A stretch of 7,112 nt of DNA from an uncultured Burkholderiaceae bacterium (lineage in GTDB: Bacteria; Pseudomonadota; Gammaproteobacteria; Burkholderiales; Burkholderiaceae): NCBI GenBank assembly GCA_937871985.1, contig CALMPB010000449.1, forward strand, positions 1-7,112. The letters run 5' to 3'. The translations under genes were made by a program, and so were the position numbers. The notes under the pieces were generated by a model, which had not been told where the DNA came from, did no database searches, and saw only the letters and a program-made list of their open reading frames with translations. This document shows positions 1 to 7,112 of the stretch, in pieces (the stretch's first letter is position 1; each line of letters starts with the position of its first letter).

Positions 1-112
1 TCTCGCGACCGTCCGTGTTGGTGATAACACAAGCCACCCGAGGGTTGGGATTGGAGAGGAAGAGGGCTTGTTCGGCCAGCGTCAGCGCAGACGCTGGGAA
101 TATATGGTTCAC
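1..112 (-). CDS. ribD: Riboflavin biosynthesis deaminase/reductase RibD, N-terminal fragment
   Basis: Thirty-seven codons run off the low-coordinate end of the window, starting with GTG immediately after the pilE TAG. The fragment reads ALTLAEQALFLSNPNPRVAC followed by VITNTDGRE. The PNPRVxCV motif after an alanine-rich helix is the hallmark of the N-terminal cytidine-deaminase-like domain of RibD, which deaminates 2,5-diamino-6-ribosylamino-pyrimidinone phosphate before the C-terminal reductase step of riboflavin synthesis. The zinc-binding HAE and PCxxxxxxPPC motifs would lie outside the window. The GTG is the only plausible start, as the codon before it is a stop and the next in-frame GTG falls inside the motif; a GGGG stretch lies seven bases upstream as a weak ribosome binding site. 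There is no terminator between pilE and this gene, so pilus transcripts may read into it. Assignment rests on a short fragment. Confidence 0.75.
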   Translation of the reverse strand, partial: MNHIFPASALTLAEQALFLSNPNPRVACVITNTDGRE

Positions 113-583
113 CTATCGGCCCCAGCAATCGACGGTAAGGGCCGCTCGATTGCTGAGCACTCCACCCGCTCCTTTTACGTTTCGGTGATCAAGCATCAGG
201 GTGCCACAGGTGTCGTTGGCCTGCGCACCCGCCGGCACAGCCTGCAAGATGAACGTGCCGGCAGTGGGCTGCCCTGCAACGAAGGAAATGTTGTATCGGA
301 TAGGCCCGCCCGCCGGGACGCTGCCAAAGCCTGTAGCGGCAATGAAAGCATTGTTCACGGCCCCTCCCGCTTGCGTGGCATTGTAACTGCCGGATAGAGA
401 GTAATTCTGCTCCAACCGCTGCGCTACGGATTGCAAATAATTTTTGGCTTCCGCACGGTGGCTGCGCAATATATAGGCGGTGTAGCTGGGATAGGCAATG
501 GCTGAAAGAATGCCGATCACCGCCACCACGATCATAGCCTCGATAAGCGTAAAACCTTTGCTCGGCTGATGTAATGTTTTCAT
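113..583 (-). CDS. pilE: Type IV pilin PilE (minor pilin of the pilY1 operon)
   Basis: Small pilin of 156 residues. The leader [10 protein letters not shown]10 is cut before Phe11, giving the classic [20 protein letters not shown] with Glu15 at mature +5, then [37 protein letters not shown], a standard PilE/PilA-type alpha1 helix. A Cys126-Cys153 pair (DTCG...VDCW) would close the C-terminal D-region loop typical of type IVa pilins. It begins four bases after the pilY1 stop, with only a weak GAAG upstream, so it is probably cotranscribed and translated by re-initiation. The position after pilY1 matches the minor pilin PilE of the Pseudomonas fimU operon, so it is more likely a minor pilin linking tip to shaft than the main shaft subunit; the sequence alone cannot settle this. 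The only Met before the leader is the one chosen. Its TAG stop abuts the downstream gene directly. Confidence 0.93.
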   Translation of the reverse strand: MKTLHQPSKGFTLIEAMIVVAVIGILSAIAYPSYTAYILRSHRAEAKNYLQSVAQRLEQNYSLSGSYNATQAGGAVNNAFIAATGFGSVPAGGPIRYNISFVAGQPTAGTFILQAVPAGAQANDTCGTLMLDHRNVKGAGGVLSNRAALTVDCWGR

Positions 584-587
584 GTGT

Positions 588-3500
588 TTACTTCGAGAGA
601 AGTTCCCGCCAAGAGTAGCGGCCGCGTGGGGCAATGCTGGGTGCGAATTGCCCGCCGCCACCGACTTCCTTGCAGTGCTCTTGATTGCATACCACCACTT
701 GCTTGTTTTGTTGGCTGGTGTAGGTGTTGCTGACTTTGATGACGCCAGATGAGTCGACCGCAACGCCACCTACTGCGACGCCATTAAAGATCAGATCGCC
801 GGTTGCGCCAGAACAGATGTTGACCGCCATCAGGTATCCGGAATTTCCGGGGGTGCAAATGTCACCCGTAGGCTGGGTGGTGCCGAACAACACTGCGCCG
901 GTATCAGGAGGTAGCGTGGAATTGGTCAGAACCCGCTCGCCACCGGAGAATGAAATTTTCCAGCCACGTTTGCCTGTCAGGTTCGGTGTGCTCCAATTTC
1001 GACCGACGAATCCATCGCCAAGGACCGGCTCGGTAAAGCTGGAAATCGTGGCGAGATCGGTGGCAGGAACCGTGAGCGAAGAGGACGGCGAGCGGTCCAG
1101 CACGTTGTAGAAACCGCGGGCGGAGTTGTCGGTATAGTCACCCGCTTCGTTGAGTTTCCCAGTGCCAAAAAGCACGTTCCAGCCAATGCCTGAGCATGCG
1201 GGTATTACAGATGGCGCTGTGGTGATGGGCTCTCCAGAGGCATACACTTTGCCCAGGTAGCGCCAAGCACCGTCGGCTTCCCCTGATTTGGCCAATACGA
1301 AATCGCCGCCCGATGCTTTGGAAAACTGAAACTTATGCATATTGCCGAGATAGTCACCAGCGTAGACTGTGTCGATCAGACCGTCGCGATCGGTATCTAC
1401 CGGCGTGGGAGCGGACAGCCCGTTTTGAGCCGGACTTGCTGCTGTGGGTGCATAGGCCTGGAGTTTGGTGGCGACGGCCCCGGTGTTCGCGTTCAGCATG
1501 AATAGAATGGCTTTGCCGATGGGGTTGTTGCTTGCGTCAATCGAGCCATAGCCATTCCCCACAATGACCCGCCAAACGCCAGTTGCCTCTGTCGCATCGG
1601 CCACTTTCGAGATCTGGCGATAGGTACCATTGCCTGGATGGATTGACGGTTCATTGAACGTGAAACCGAGGTCCACATCGTCGGCGGAGGTAAATTCCCA
1701 CATGGGAACGCTGGAGGCCAATGCGGCTTCAGTGGAAGTTGCGAAATTGCTTTGATTGGTAATGTCGAGCGCATAATAACCACGCCCGCCAGCACCCAGG
1801 CCTCCAACCAATATCGTGCCCCAGCTTGGGGCCGTAGCGGTTGAGCCGGTTCTCTCAAAGTCGCCCACCATGGGCGTGCCATCTACCAAATACTCATGAC
1901 GGAAGCTAAATGCCGATAGGCCATTCAGCTTGTTAAATACGCTTCCGGGGATATAGCCAAATAATTCCTTGCCATTGACTCCGGAGAACGCGTGCAGCAT
2001 GCCATCGTTGGCCCCAACATATACCACGGCTGGTCGGGTTTTATTGGTGTTTCTGTAGGCGGTATGGCCAGGAAAATTGGCGCCCGTCAATGCGGGGCCA
2101 GGGCCGGCCAGATAGGTAACGCCTGCATTGACGACATCCCCCAGAAGGTTGGTGGGGCGGACCCGAAAGAGTGTGCCCTCATGGGTGCGAGCGCCACGCA
2201 AAAAGGCGACGCGGTTGGCGCCGTTGGCGTCGCTATTCAGGGTATTTTGTTGCGTGCTGTTCAAGCTGTCCCACAGAAATGGCATCGATGCAAATGTGCC
2301 GCCGCTGCGCGTGGACGTGAAGATTTTTCGAGTGCTGGGGGTTAGCTTGTCTGCGGCCGCGACAGGATTGGTGGCGCTGTTGAGCCAATTGGATGCATCC
2401 CATCGAGGATTATTGGCGCATTGCGTGGCGGTCTGAGTCGGTGAACAGGAACGAACATTTCCCGTCCAGGTTTTGGGGTCATACCCCGCGTAAATGATTT
2501 CACTGGTGTCTGTCTGGCGGCTAGACGTTACCGCCGCACTGGAAGCCGCGCCGGCACCGGCTTCGGCATTGATGTTGCTGAAGGCCGCAGCGAGGCCTGA
2601 CTTCAACAAGGTTGGCGTGCTTCCCGCAAACCAAGTGTCGGGGACGCCATCGCCGTCTTTGTCCCACGACACCGGACTGGCGGGGTCCAGTTTCACATTC
2701 GGGTTGTCTGCGGGGGTCAGTGTGCTGTCAAATCCGCCGTACTTGGCTGCGAGCCAGTACTGGGTCTTCAGCGTGCCGGCGGCGGGCATGCCACCAACGC
2801 CGTTCCCGTTTTCCAGCACGTCGACCCAGTACGTCCGAACCGTTTGTTTGCCAGGCATGGCGGATTCCTCGCGGATGTCATTGGTGTTTGCCCAATGTGC
2901 GAGTCCTGCGATGTAGGGTGTGCCGCCGCTGGCGCCACCTGTCCATGACGTGCTGCCTTCTTGGTCGGTAAGGTGGCTCCACAGGGTGTCGACGTTCAAG
3001 CCGTTGGGGTCGGAGGGTCCGCCGGTTCTGCCAGGCAGCTGGCCATCTTGGTGGGTGTAAATGTCCCCAATTCCCAGGATGAAGTTCTTCTGGCAGGTGT
3101 TGATCATCGGATCCCGGTTGCCGCCCCGCTCATGGGCGCTGCCAGTGATCACAGGGAACCCGTCTTTATAGGCGTTGGTGAGGTTGTCTGTGTAGCTGGT
3201 GGGCAGTGCGTAGCCGCGCATGTAGCGCAGGGCCGCGTAGTACAGCTCGCTGACGGGGTCATTGCCTTTGTAGCCTGCGGCATAACCGAACTTGTTGAGG
3301 TAGTTCATTAGGCCCGAATTGCTGACGCCGCTCGCTGTGGCATCGGTGGGATCCGGGTTGACCAAGATGACGCCAGTGGTCGTGTTCCATTCGACGTTTG
3401 CATTGGTGGTGACGCCTGTGCTGGTGGCCGCGACCGGCCCTACGCTTTTCATGGCCGAACGCAGCACGCCGCCGTTGCGGTCATTTCCCGTTTGGTTGAG

Positions 3501-4331
3501 GTAGCCGAAAGCTGCGAATCGCAGGGTCGCCGCGTACTCTTGAATCAATCCTTCGGGCTTGGCCACTCCCGAGTACTTGGCTTGGCAGTTGGCTTCTCGG
3601 GTATTTCCTGTGACCCCCTGAGCCGGCGACATAACGCAGGCCGACACTCGGATGTTGAAACATCCGAGTCGGTTCAAGTCGGTGTGTTGGCTACAGCTCT
3701 GCCTTTGTTGTGTGTCTGTCATATCGGAAAAACCGCTGTCAGACACAATGAATTTTGAGCCATAGCCCCCAGAGCGCACGGTCTTGCCCCGGAAAGTGCT
3801 AGGGAGTGGCGCGCTGGAGCCGCTGGGGAGTGTTTTGTTTGGGTTGTAGCTGTTCCGGTCACTAAATGATCGGATCAGGATGGTGCGGCTCGTGGTGTCG
3901 CCGTAGTAGTTGTTGTTGCTCAGGGCCTTTGCGGAGAAATTGTCGCGCGTGCCTCCTGTCATCACCGAGCGAAACTGATCCAAGTTGGTCATGGTGAGCC
4001 AATTCAGCAGGTTTCCGCTCCATTCGGAGCTGCCACACCCTCCGGTCGAGGTGATGGCGCTGGTGGGATTGAATACTTCAGCGGTGCTGTCGTAGGTATA
4101 GCATTTGCGATTGTCGAAGTAGCCCTCGTATTTGGTCGGGCTGCTGTACGTCGTACTTGTGTAGGAGACCTGGAGGCCTGTCGGAAATTCGACGGACAGC
4201 GCCAACATGACGTTGCCTGGCACGGCGCTGGTGGCGGGGGGTTGCTGAACAGGCTCGAATGCCAACGCCGTCACCGCGAAGGCGGAGGCCAGCAGGCCTG
4301 CCGCCAGTCGGAGTTCACATGAGGTTTTCAT
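588..4331 (-). CDS. pilY1: Type IV pilus tip adhesin/biogenesis factor PilY1 (PilC family)
   Basis: Secreted protein of 1247 residues, similar in size to Pseudomonas PilY1 and Neisseria PilC. In this family it sits at the pilus tip, counters PilT-driven retraction, and acts in adhesion and surface sensing. A Sec signal peptide is clear: charged start, [16 protein letters not shown] core, predicted cleavage after Ala24. The N-terminal half holds [23 protein letters not shown] at about 105-127, as in betaproteobacterial PilY1, and many cysteines. The C-terminal half is the beta-propeller domain: [12 protein letters not shown] at 771-782, [18 protein letters not shown] at about 841-858, a DxDxDGxxD calcium loop at 979-987 followed by [20 protein letters not shown] at 1052-1059, GERVLTN at 1131-1137 and a terminal SWREL. 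An extra EF-hand-like loop lies at 557-565. I see no strict DxSxS MIDAS motif. The start ATG is set by the signal peptide and the AGGAA upstream; the frame is open further upstream but overlaps pilX. Confidence 0.95.
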   Translation of the reverse strand: MKTSCELRLAAGLLASAFAVTALAFEPVQQPPATSAVPGNVMLALSVEFPTGLQVSYTSTTYSSPTKYEGYFDNRKCYTYDSTAEVFNPTSAITSTGGCGSSEWSGNLLNWLTMTNLDQFRSVMTGGTRDNFSAKALSNNNYYGDTTSRTILIRSFSDRNSYNPNKTLPSGSSAPLPSTFRGKTVRSGGYGSKFIVSDSGFSDMTDTQQRQSCSQHTDLNRLGCFNIRVSACVMSPAQGVTGNTREANCQAKYSGVAKPEGLIQEYAATLRFAAFGYLNQTGNDRNGGVLRSAMKSVGPVAATSTGVTTNANVEWNTTTGVILVNPDPTDATASGVSNSGLMNYLNKFGYAAGYKGNDPVSELYYAALRYMRGYALPTSYTDNLTNAYKDGFPVITGSAHERGGNRDPMINTCQKNFILGIGDIYTHQDGQLPGRTGGPSDPNGLNVDTLWSHLTDQEGSTSWTGGASGGTPYIAGLAHWANTNDIREESAMPGKQTVRTYWVDVLENGNGVGGMPAAGTLKTQYWLAAKYGGFDSTLTPADNPNVKLDPASPVSWDKDGDGVPDTWFAGSTPTLLKSGLAAAFSNINAEAGAGAASSAAVTSSRQTDTSEIIYAGYDPKTWTGNVRSCSPTQTATQCANNPRWDASNWLNSATNPVAAADKLTPSTRKIFTSTRSGGTFASMPFLWDSLNSTQQNTLNSDANGANRVAFLRGARTHEGTLFRVRPTNLLGDVVNAGVTYLAGPGPALTGANFPGHTAYRNTNKTRPAVVYVGANDGMLHAFSGVNGKELFGYIPGSVFNKLNGLSAFSFRHEYLVDGTPMVGDFERTGSTATAPSWGTILVGGLGAGGRGYYALDITNQSNFATSTEAALASSVPMWEFTSADDVDLGFTFNEPSIHPGNGTYRQISKVADATEATGVWRVIVGNGYGSIDASNNPIGKAILFMLNANTGAVATKLQAYAPTAASPAQNGLSAPTPVDTDRDGLIDTVYAGDYLGNMHKFQFSKASGGDFVLAKSGEADGAWRYLGKVYASGEPITTAPSVIPACSGIGWNVLFGTGKLNEAGDYTDNSARGFYNVLDRSPSSSLTVPATDLATISSFTEPVLGDGFVGRNWSTPNLTGKRGWKISFSGGERVLTNSTLPPDTGAVLFGTTQPTGDICTPGNSGYLMAVNICSGATGDLIFNGVAVGGVAVDSSGVIKVSNTYTSQQNKQVVVCNQEHCKEVGGGGQFAPSIAPRGRYSWRELLSK

Positions 4332-4338
4332 GATGAGG

Positions 4339-4343
4339 TTCCT
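4339..4343 (-). promoter_or_regulatory. Shine-Dalgarno sequence of pilY1
   Basis: AGGAA on the minus strand, seven bases upstream of the pilY1 ATG at 4331, within the 20-bp pilX-pilY1 gap. It is the only clear ribosome binding site in the window. It supports the chosen pilY1 start and suggests that PilY1, unlike PilV, PilW and PilX, is translated from its own initiation site and not only by coupling. Confidence 0.7.
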
Positions 4344-4351
4344 GAGCGAGA

Positions 4352-5080
4352 TCAAAGCGGTGAGAAAACCGATTGCAGAGTCACCGACGTGCGCCCTGCG
4401 ACGCCTTGCGTGCGACCAAAGCCTACGGCGGTGATGCGGAAGAAGAGCTTGTTCGACGGTGGGGTAATGCCGAGATCGTCGGCTTTGAACAACTCGATGA
4501 TGTATCGGGGCGCCGTAACGCCCGCGGGTAGGGGCGCATCGGTGAAAGTGCCGTATGCGATGGTTGGTACCGCGGCGCCAATCACCCCGGCGCAACTGCG
4601 GGGAGGGACTGCACCATCCCCCCAATTGGCCCCACCCCAGACAGGCATGCCGCAAGCGGTGGCTGAGCGGGCATTGAATACGCCCTGCTGCTCTGGTGCG
4701 CTGCCGATTCCACCATTGTCTAGGCCAATGTCATCGACAATGGGATTGGCAGCCACCCAGAAGTTGCCGGAGTCCGCATCGCTGGTCGGCCGGGTTCCGA
4801 GCGGGCGTACGGTAGTGCACGCAGTGGAGCCGTCAGGGGCTCGGCAATAGGTGGTGCCGTCGAAGCTCAATCCTAATATGTCGCGCTCAGCATCGCGTAG
4901 CGCCATTTCTGCGAATTCGCGGGCCGTGGCCATGTCGCGATCATTGGCGGCCATACGCTCTTCAAACAATGAGCCGCGCATGGCCATGACTCCCAATACC
5001 GAGAGCACGATGAGGAAAATGAGGCTCGTGACGAGCACGAAGCCCTTGGAGCGTTGGCGATGCATGTGTGCCGGGCTCAT
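4352..5080 (-). CDS. pilX: Type IV minor pilin PilX
   Basis: Minor pilin of 242 residues with a typical PilX N-terminal domain: basic leader RQRSKG12, then FVLVTSLIFLIVLSVLGVMA, then the diagnostic MRGSLFEERMAANDRDM at about 34-50 and an amphipathic helix AREFAEMALRDAERDI. Cleavage is predicted after Gly12, leaving Phe13 as +1. Position +5 is Thr17, not the Glu found in most pilins; lack of Glu+5 is also known for the T2SS pseudopilin GspK, to which PilX is compared. The C-terminal half has four cysteines (79, 88, 143, 163) and a final FFRITAVGFGRTQGVAGRTSVTLQSVF strand pair usual for the family. I chose the ATG that overlaps the pilW TGA (ATGA); a second ATG five codons later would also leave a workable leader, and an upstream ATG at 5137 lies within pilW. 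A 20-bp gap separates it from pilY1. Confidence 0.92.
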   Translation of the reverse strand: MSPAHMHRQRSKGFVLVTSLIFLIVLSVLGVMAMRGSLFEERMAANDRDMATAREFAEMALRDAERDILGLSFDGTTYCRAPDGSTACTTVRPLGTRPTSDADSGNFWVAANPIVDDIGLDNGGIGSAPEQQGVFNARSATACGMPVWGGANWGDGAVPPRSCAGVIGAAVPTIAYGTFTDAPLPAGVTAPRYIIELFKADDLGITPPSNKLFFRITAVGFGRTQGVAGRTSVTLQSVFSPL

Positions 5081-6132
5081 AAGGGGGTGGCGAAAACTGC
5101 GTTGCGAAGTGAGACAACGGAGACGTATCGCTTCCATAACCGGTTGTCACCTGCCGCCCTGGCAACGTTCGCGTCGAATGCGCCGTCGGCATCCCGCGTG
5201 CAAGTGGGTCGGGTCGCTTGCAGCGCTGCCGTGCCTTGCGCGGCTGCGCCAGACGTAACGGGCGTCGCCGCTACGATGCAGATCTCGACAGCCGTGACGG
5301 CAGCCCAACCCTGCGCACTGGCCGTGACGTCGCTGGCACTGAGATAGCGTTGTTGTCCGCTGCCTGCGGCGACGAGGTTGCCGGCTGTGCCAGGCGCCGA
5401 CATCTGATAGCGCAACACAAACTCTTCGACGCCTTCGGCAATGGGTTGCGCACCGGCTGCCCCAGAGCCCTCGCACATCAATTGAGACGCCGCGCCTGCC
5501 GCTGGCGCAGGGGCTGAGAAGCGATTGATCACCATTACCCCGGCAGCGGGCACACGCTGCAGGCAATCCAGGCCGTCGCCAGTGGTCGTATCCGCAGGCA
5601 CAAGGCTATTGCTTGGATTGGCCGGGTTGTTTGGCAGTCCTTGGTAGGCAATTTGCAGCGTATGGCGCGTGGCATTTGCTGCTCCGCAAGCTTGCGCTGC
5701 TGGTGGTGCCGACGTGGCGATTGTGTTGGGTGAGCTCGTCATGGCGCCATCGCAGCCAAACACCGGCGTCAGACCGCCGAAGAATTGGCTCAGCGGGGAA
5801 GGAAGGGGTGTGGCGGACGGCACCCGCACGAACATATTGGTTTGCACGGCGTTGCCTGGCACAAACACTGCCGCAGCCTGCGCGCGGTTGGCGGCGTCTA
5901 GGTCAAAAAAATCCACATACCCCGCTTGCGTAAGACTTTGCTTCAACATGCGCATCACTACCCTGGCAGGCTCGTTCAACTGCGCTTGGTCTTCGCGTTG
6001 CCGGGTGGTATTCGTAGTATTGAGGTAGACCGTGCCAATCGCGGCCAGGATCACCAGGCCGATGACCAGACTGACAAGCAATTCAATGAGGGTCAAACCT
6101 CTTTGTCGTGCGGTGGACGAAGCGATCTTCAT
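5077..6132 (-). CDS. pilW: Type IV minor pilin PilW
   Basis: Large minor pilin of 351 residues, in the usual size range for PilW, which is much longer than major pilins. The leader ends ARQRG12 and cleavage is predicted before Leu13. Glu17 is at mature +5, within TLIELLVSLVIGLVIL, followed by the N-terminal helix to about residue 65. The C-terminal part carries the PilW signature: VEEFVLRYQM at about 235-244, a W..VTAVEICIV strand at about 276-287 and a final RLWKRYVSVVSLRN at about 331-344. The middle (about 130-230) is rich in Ala, Pro, Ser and Gly and poorly conserved in such proteins. Cysteines at 127, 149, 190, 220, 285 and 311 could form disulfides. The start is the ATG that overlaps the pilV stop (ATGA); an in-frame ATG 24 bp upstream lies inside pilV and only lengthens the leader. 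In the T4P model PilV, PilW and PilX assemble with PilY1 at the pilus tip. Confidence 0.93.
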   Translation of the reverse strand: MKIASSTARQRGLTLIELLVSLVIGLVILAAIGTVYLNTTNTTRQREDQAQLNEPARVVMRMLKQSLTQAGYVDFFDLDAANRAQAAAVFVPGNAVQTNMFVRVPSATPLPSPLSQFFGGLTPVFGCDGAMTSSPNTIATSAPPAAQACGAANATRHTLQIAYQGLPNNPANPSNSLVPADTTTGDGLDCLQRVPAAGVMVINRFSAPAPAAGAASQLMCEGSGAAGAQPIAEGVEEFVLRYQMSAPGTAGNLVAAGSGQQRYLSASDVTASAQGWAAVTAVEICIVAATPVTSGAAAQGTAALQATRPTCTRDADGAFDANVARAAGDNRLWKRYVSVVSLRNAVFATPL

Positions 6133-6737
6133 GGTGTCACCCAAATGTTGAGGCACCGGATGCCAGGGACTGGGTCGCCAGGGCAGGATGCGTCGGCGGC
6201 CTCGGCGGTGTTCTCGTCGGTGACTGCCTCTGCCTTTTCACGCCACATGACAACCACCAGACGGGCATTGGGCTCCGTCGTTCCGCCTGCATTCGCGACA
6301 GGGAAAATTGAACCACGCCCTCCTGGCAGTTCACGCGCGAGTGACTGCCGCCATTCGCGGAGATCGCGCTGGGCGGATTGCGCTGCGGTGCAATCTGGTT
6401 GACCGCTAAGCCCGCATCCCGGGTCATCGGGTAACGCGTCGGCAGCGTCGTACTCGTCTTCTGCCAGATAGGCGGTTTCGGGGTTGGCTTGCGCTGTCAG
6501 GAGATTCGAAAAGGTGAGGTTGGCATTGTTGACACGCATCTTCTCGATGATGACGTCGGCTTGCAGGAGGGCTTGTGTGCGTACGGTCGATGTCTGCTGA
6601 TACCGTGTGGAGGCGAGTTGCAGTCCGGCAACGCCGAGCAGGCCTATGGCCACCACCAGCATGGTGATGAGCACTTCTAGCAGTGAGGCACCACGTTGCC
6701 GTGAAATGCGGCCTGTGCAAGTCAGGGAATGTTGCAT
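6129..6737 (-). CDS. pilV: Type IV minor pilin PilV
   Basis: Minor pilin of about 202 residues, inserted in the inner membrane as a prepilin, processed by PilD and then part of the pilus-priming/tip complex. A class III leader ends RQRG16, with predicted cleavage before Ala17 and Glu21 at mature position +5. A hydrophobic helix of about 22 residues follows (about 18-40). Other PilV hallmarks are ADVIIEKMRVN at about 60-70, DLREWRQSLARELPGG at about 125-140 and a VVVMWRE strand at about 161-167. Four cysteines lie in the globular domain (108, 116, 185, 195). I chose the ATG at 6737 because it gives a normal short leader; the frame is open further upstream, but that extension lacks pilin character and sits inside fimT. 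The 16-bp overlap with fimT and the lack of a clear Shine-Dalgarno sequence suggest translational coupling. The TGA stop overlaps the pilW ATG. Confidence 0.93.
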   Translation of the reverse strand: MQHSLTCTGRISRQRGASLLEVLITMLVVAIGLLGVAGLQLASTRYQQTSTVRTQALLQADVIIEKMRVNNANLTFSNLLTAQANPETAYLAEDEYDAADALPDDPGCGLSGQPDCTAAQSAQRDLREWRQSLARELPGGRGSIFPVANAGGTTEPNARLVVVMWREKAEAVTDENTAEAADASCPGDPVPGIRCLNIWVTP

Positions 6738-7112
6738 ACGCCAGGGGTTACCACATTGATGCGCGCGGCCCGGGTGATGGTGATGTCGCGCGACAGATTG
6801 GCAAAGTCCGCTTCGGTTGAACACACGCGCAGTGTGTTCCCAGCGAAATTGGCGGCGGGCTGACCGTTGGGAAGGAACGTAAGGGCGCGACTGGCTACGG
6901 CGTTGTCGCTGAACGCGGTTCGAACCCTCGCCCTCGGCAGAGTGTCTTGAAGGATGGTTGGGGCGGCAGCATTGGGCAGGCCGGCGAAAACGATCCACCC
7001 GGCTTCCAGTGCGCTATCGGTGCAGTTGGTGCCGTTGTTGCTGGGGCAGATCGTGACGGGGGAGTTCTGGCGAACCGCCTCAGTTCTGGCGAAGTACACC
7101 GAAAGGGTGTAG
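6722..7112 (-). CDS. fimT: GspH/FimT-family minor pilin (FimT/FimU), partial: N-terminus outside window
   Basis: C-terminal part of a type IV minor pilin that in the T4P model helps prime pilus assembly and links the tip complex to the shaft. The frame stays open to the window edge. The first visible residues, YTLSVYFARTEAVRQ, match the end of the N-terminal helix in GspH/FimT proteins (an ARxEAxxR motif). The body then shows family hallmarks: a CPS...C pair followed by GWIVF, an FLPNGQ stretch, TLRVCS, and a terminal ITITRAARINV strand ending in a Cys four residues from the C-terminus. The prepilin leader and cleavage site lie outside the window. A GTG at 7099 is an internal Val codon, not the start. 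The stop TGA overlaps the first codons of pilV by 16 bp, which makes this the upstream member of the pilin operon. In function it probably corresponds to Pseudomonas FimU; fimT and fimU cannot be told apart from this fragment. Confidence 0.88.
   Translation of the reverse strand, partial: YTLSVYFARTEAVRQNSPVTICPSNNGTNCTDSALEAGWIVFAGLPNAAAPTILQDTLPRARVRTAFSDNAVASRALTFLPNGQPAANFAGNTLRVCSTEADFANLSRDITITRAARINVVTPGVCNIP

Noticed and set aside
76..97. Perfect 8-bp inverted repeat with a 6-base loop just after pilE, resembling a terminator hairpin.
   Set aside because: No T-tract follows on either strand, and it lies inside the ribD reading frame; probably chance coding sequence.
4332..4655. Upstream in-frame extension of pilY1 by 108 codons.
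   Set aside because: It overlaps the end of pilX, has an Arg/His-rich non-protein-like composition, and would bury the clear signal peptide that starts at 4331.
4389..4850. Long plus-strand open frame of 153 codons.
   Set aside because: It lies wholly antisense to pilX, lacks recognisable domains, and is an expected shadow of a GC-rich coding strand.
5926..6402. Plus-strand open frame of 158 codons spanning the pilV-pilW junction.
   Set aside because: Antisense to two well-supported pilins, with low-complexity Arg/Ser-rich translation and no motif; a shadow.
6738..6998. Upstream in-frame extension of pilV by 87 codons.
   Set aside because: It overlaps fimT and would displace the prepilin leader; the ATG at 6737 gives a normal class III leader.
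1..7112. Possible mobile element, CRISPR array, RNA gene or novel defence/secretion system.
   Set aside because: All but about 24 bp is accounted for by six pilus genes and a ribD fragment; no repeats, transposase, tRNA or foreign composition is visible.

Overview
The window lies in a chromosomal type IV pilus (T4P) minor-pilin locus, with every gene on the minus strand. In transcription order (high to low coordinate) it holds the C-terminal part of a GspH/FimT-family pilin, then complete pilV, pilW, pilX, pilY1 and pilE, then the first 37 codons of a gene recognisable as ribD (riboflavin biosynthesis). This matches the fimU-pilVWXY1-pilE organisation known from Pseudomonas. The fairly GC-rich composition, the protein sequences and the pilE-ribD junction suggest a betaproteobacterium, most likely of the Comamonadaceae (Acidovorax/Polaromonas-like). 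That assignment rests on family knowledge and not on a database search.

Layout: 7112-6722 fimT/fimU (its N-terminus lies outside the window); 6737-6129 pilV; 6132-5077 pilW; 5080-4352 pilX; 4331-588 pilY1; 583-113 pilE; 112-1 ribD (runs off the window). The region is almost wholly coding. The only gaps are 20 bp between pilX and pilY1, which holds a clear Shine-Dalgarno sequence, and 4 bp between pilY1 and pilE. The first three junctions overlap: 16 bp at fimT/pilV and a 4-bp ATGA at pilV/pilW and pilW/pilX. No promoter or terminator is visible, so this looks like part of one transcription unit whose promoter lies upstream of the window.

How the genes work together: in the established T4P model, the minor pilins (FimU/FimT, PilV, PilW, PilX, PilE) carry class III prepilin leaders cut by PilD. 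They form a priming complex that starts pilus assembly and sits at the tip, where it presents the large secreted PilY1 adhesin/mechanosensor. All features expected for this system are visible: prepilin cleavage glycines, Glu+5 in PilV, PilW and PilE but not in PilX, a Sec signal peptide on PilY1, and a calcium-binding loop in the PilY1 C-terminal beta-propeller.

I see no mobile element, RNA gene, CRISPR array or undescribed system. The points worth a second look are modest: a second EF-hand-like loop in PilY1, no strict MIDAS motif in its N-terminal half, the non-Glu position +5 of PilX, and a ribD start that directly abuts the pilE stop.
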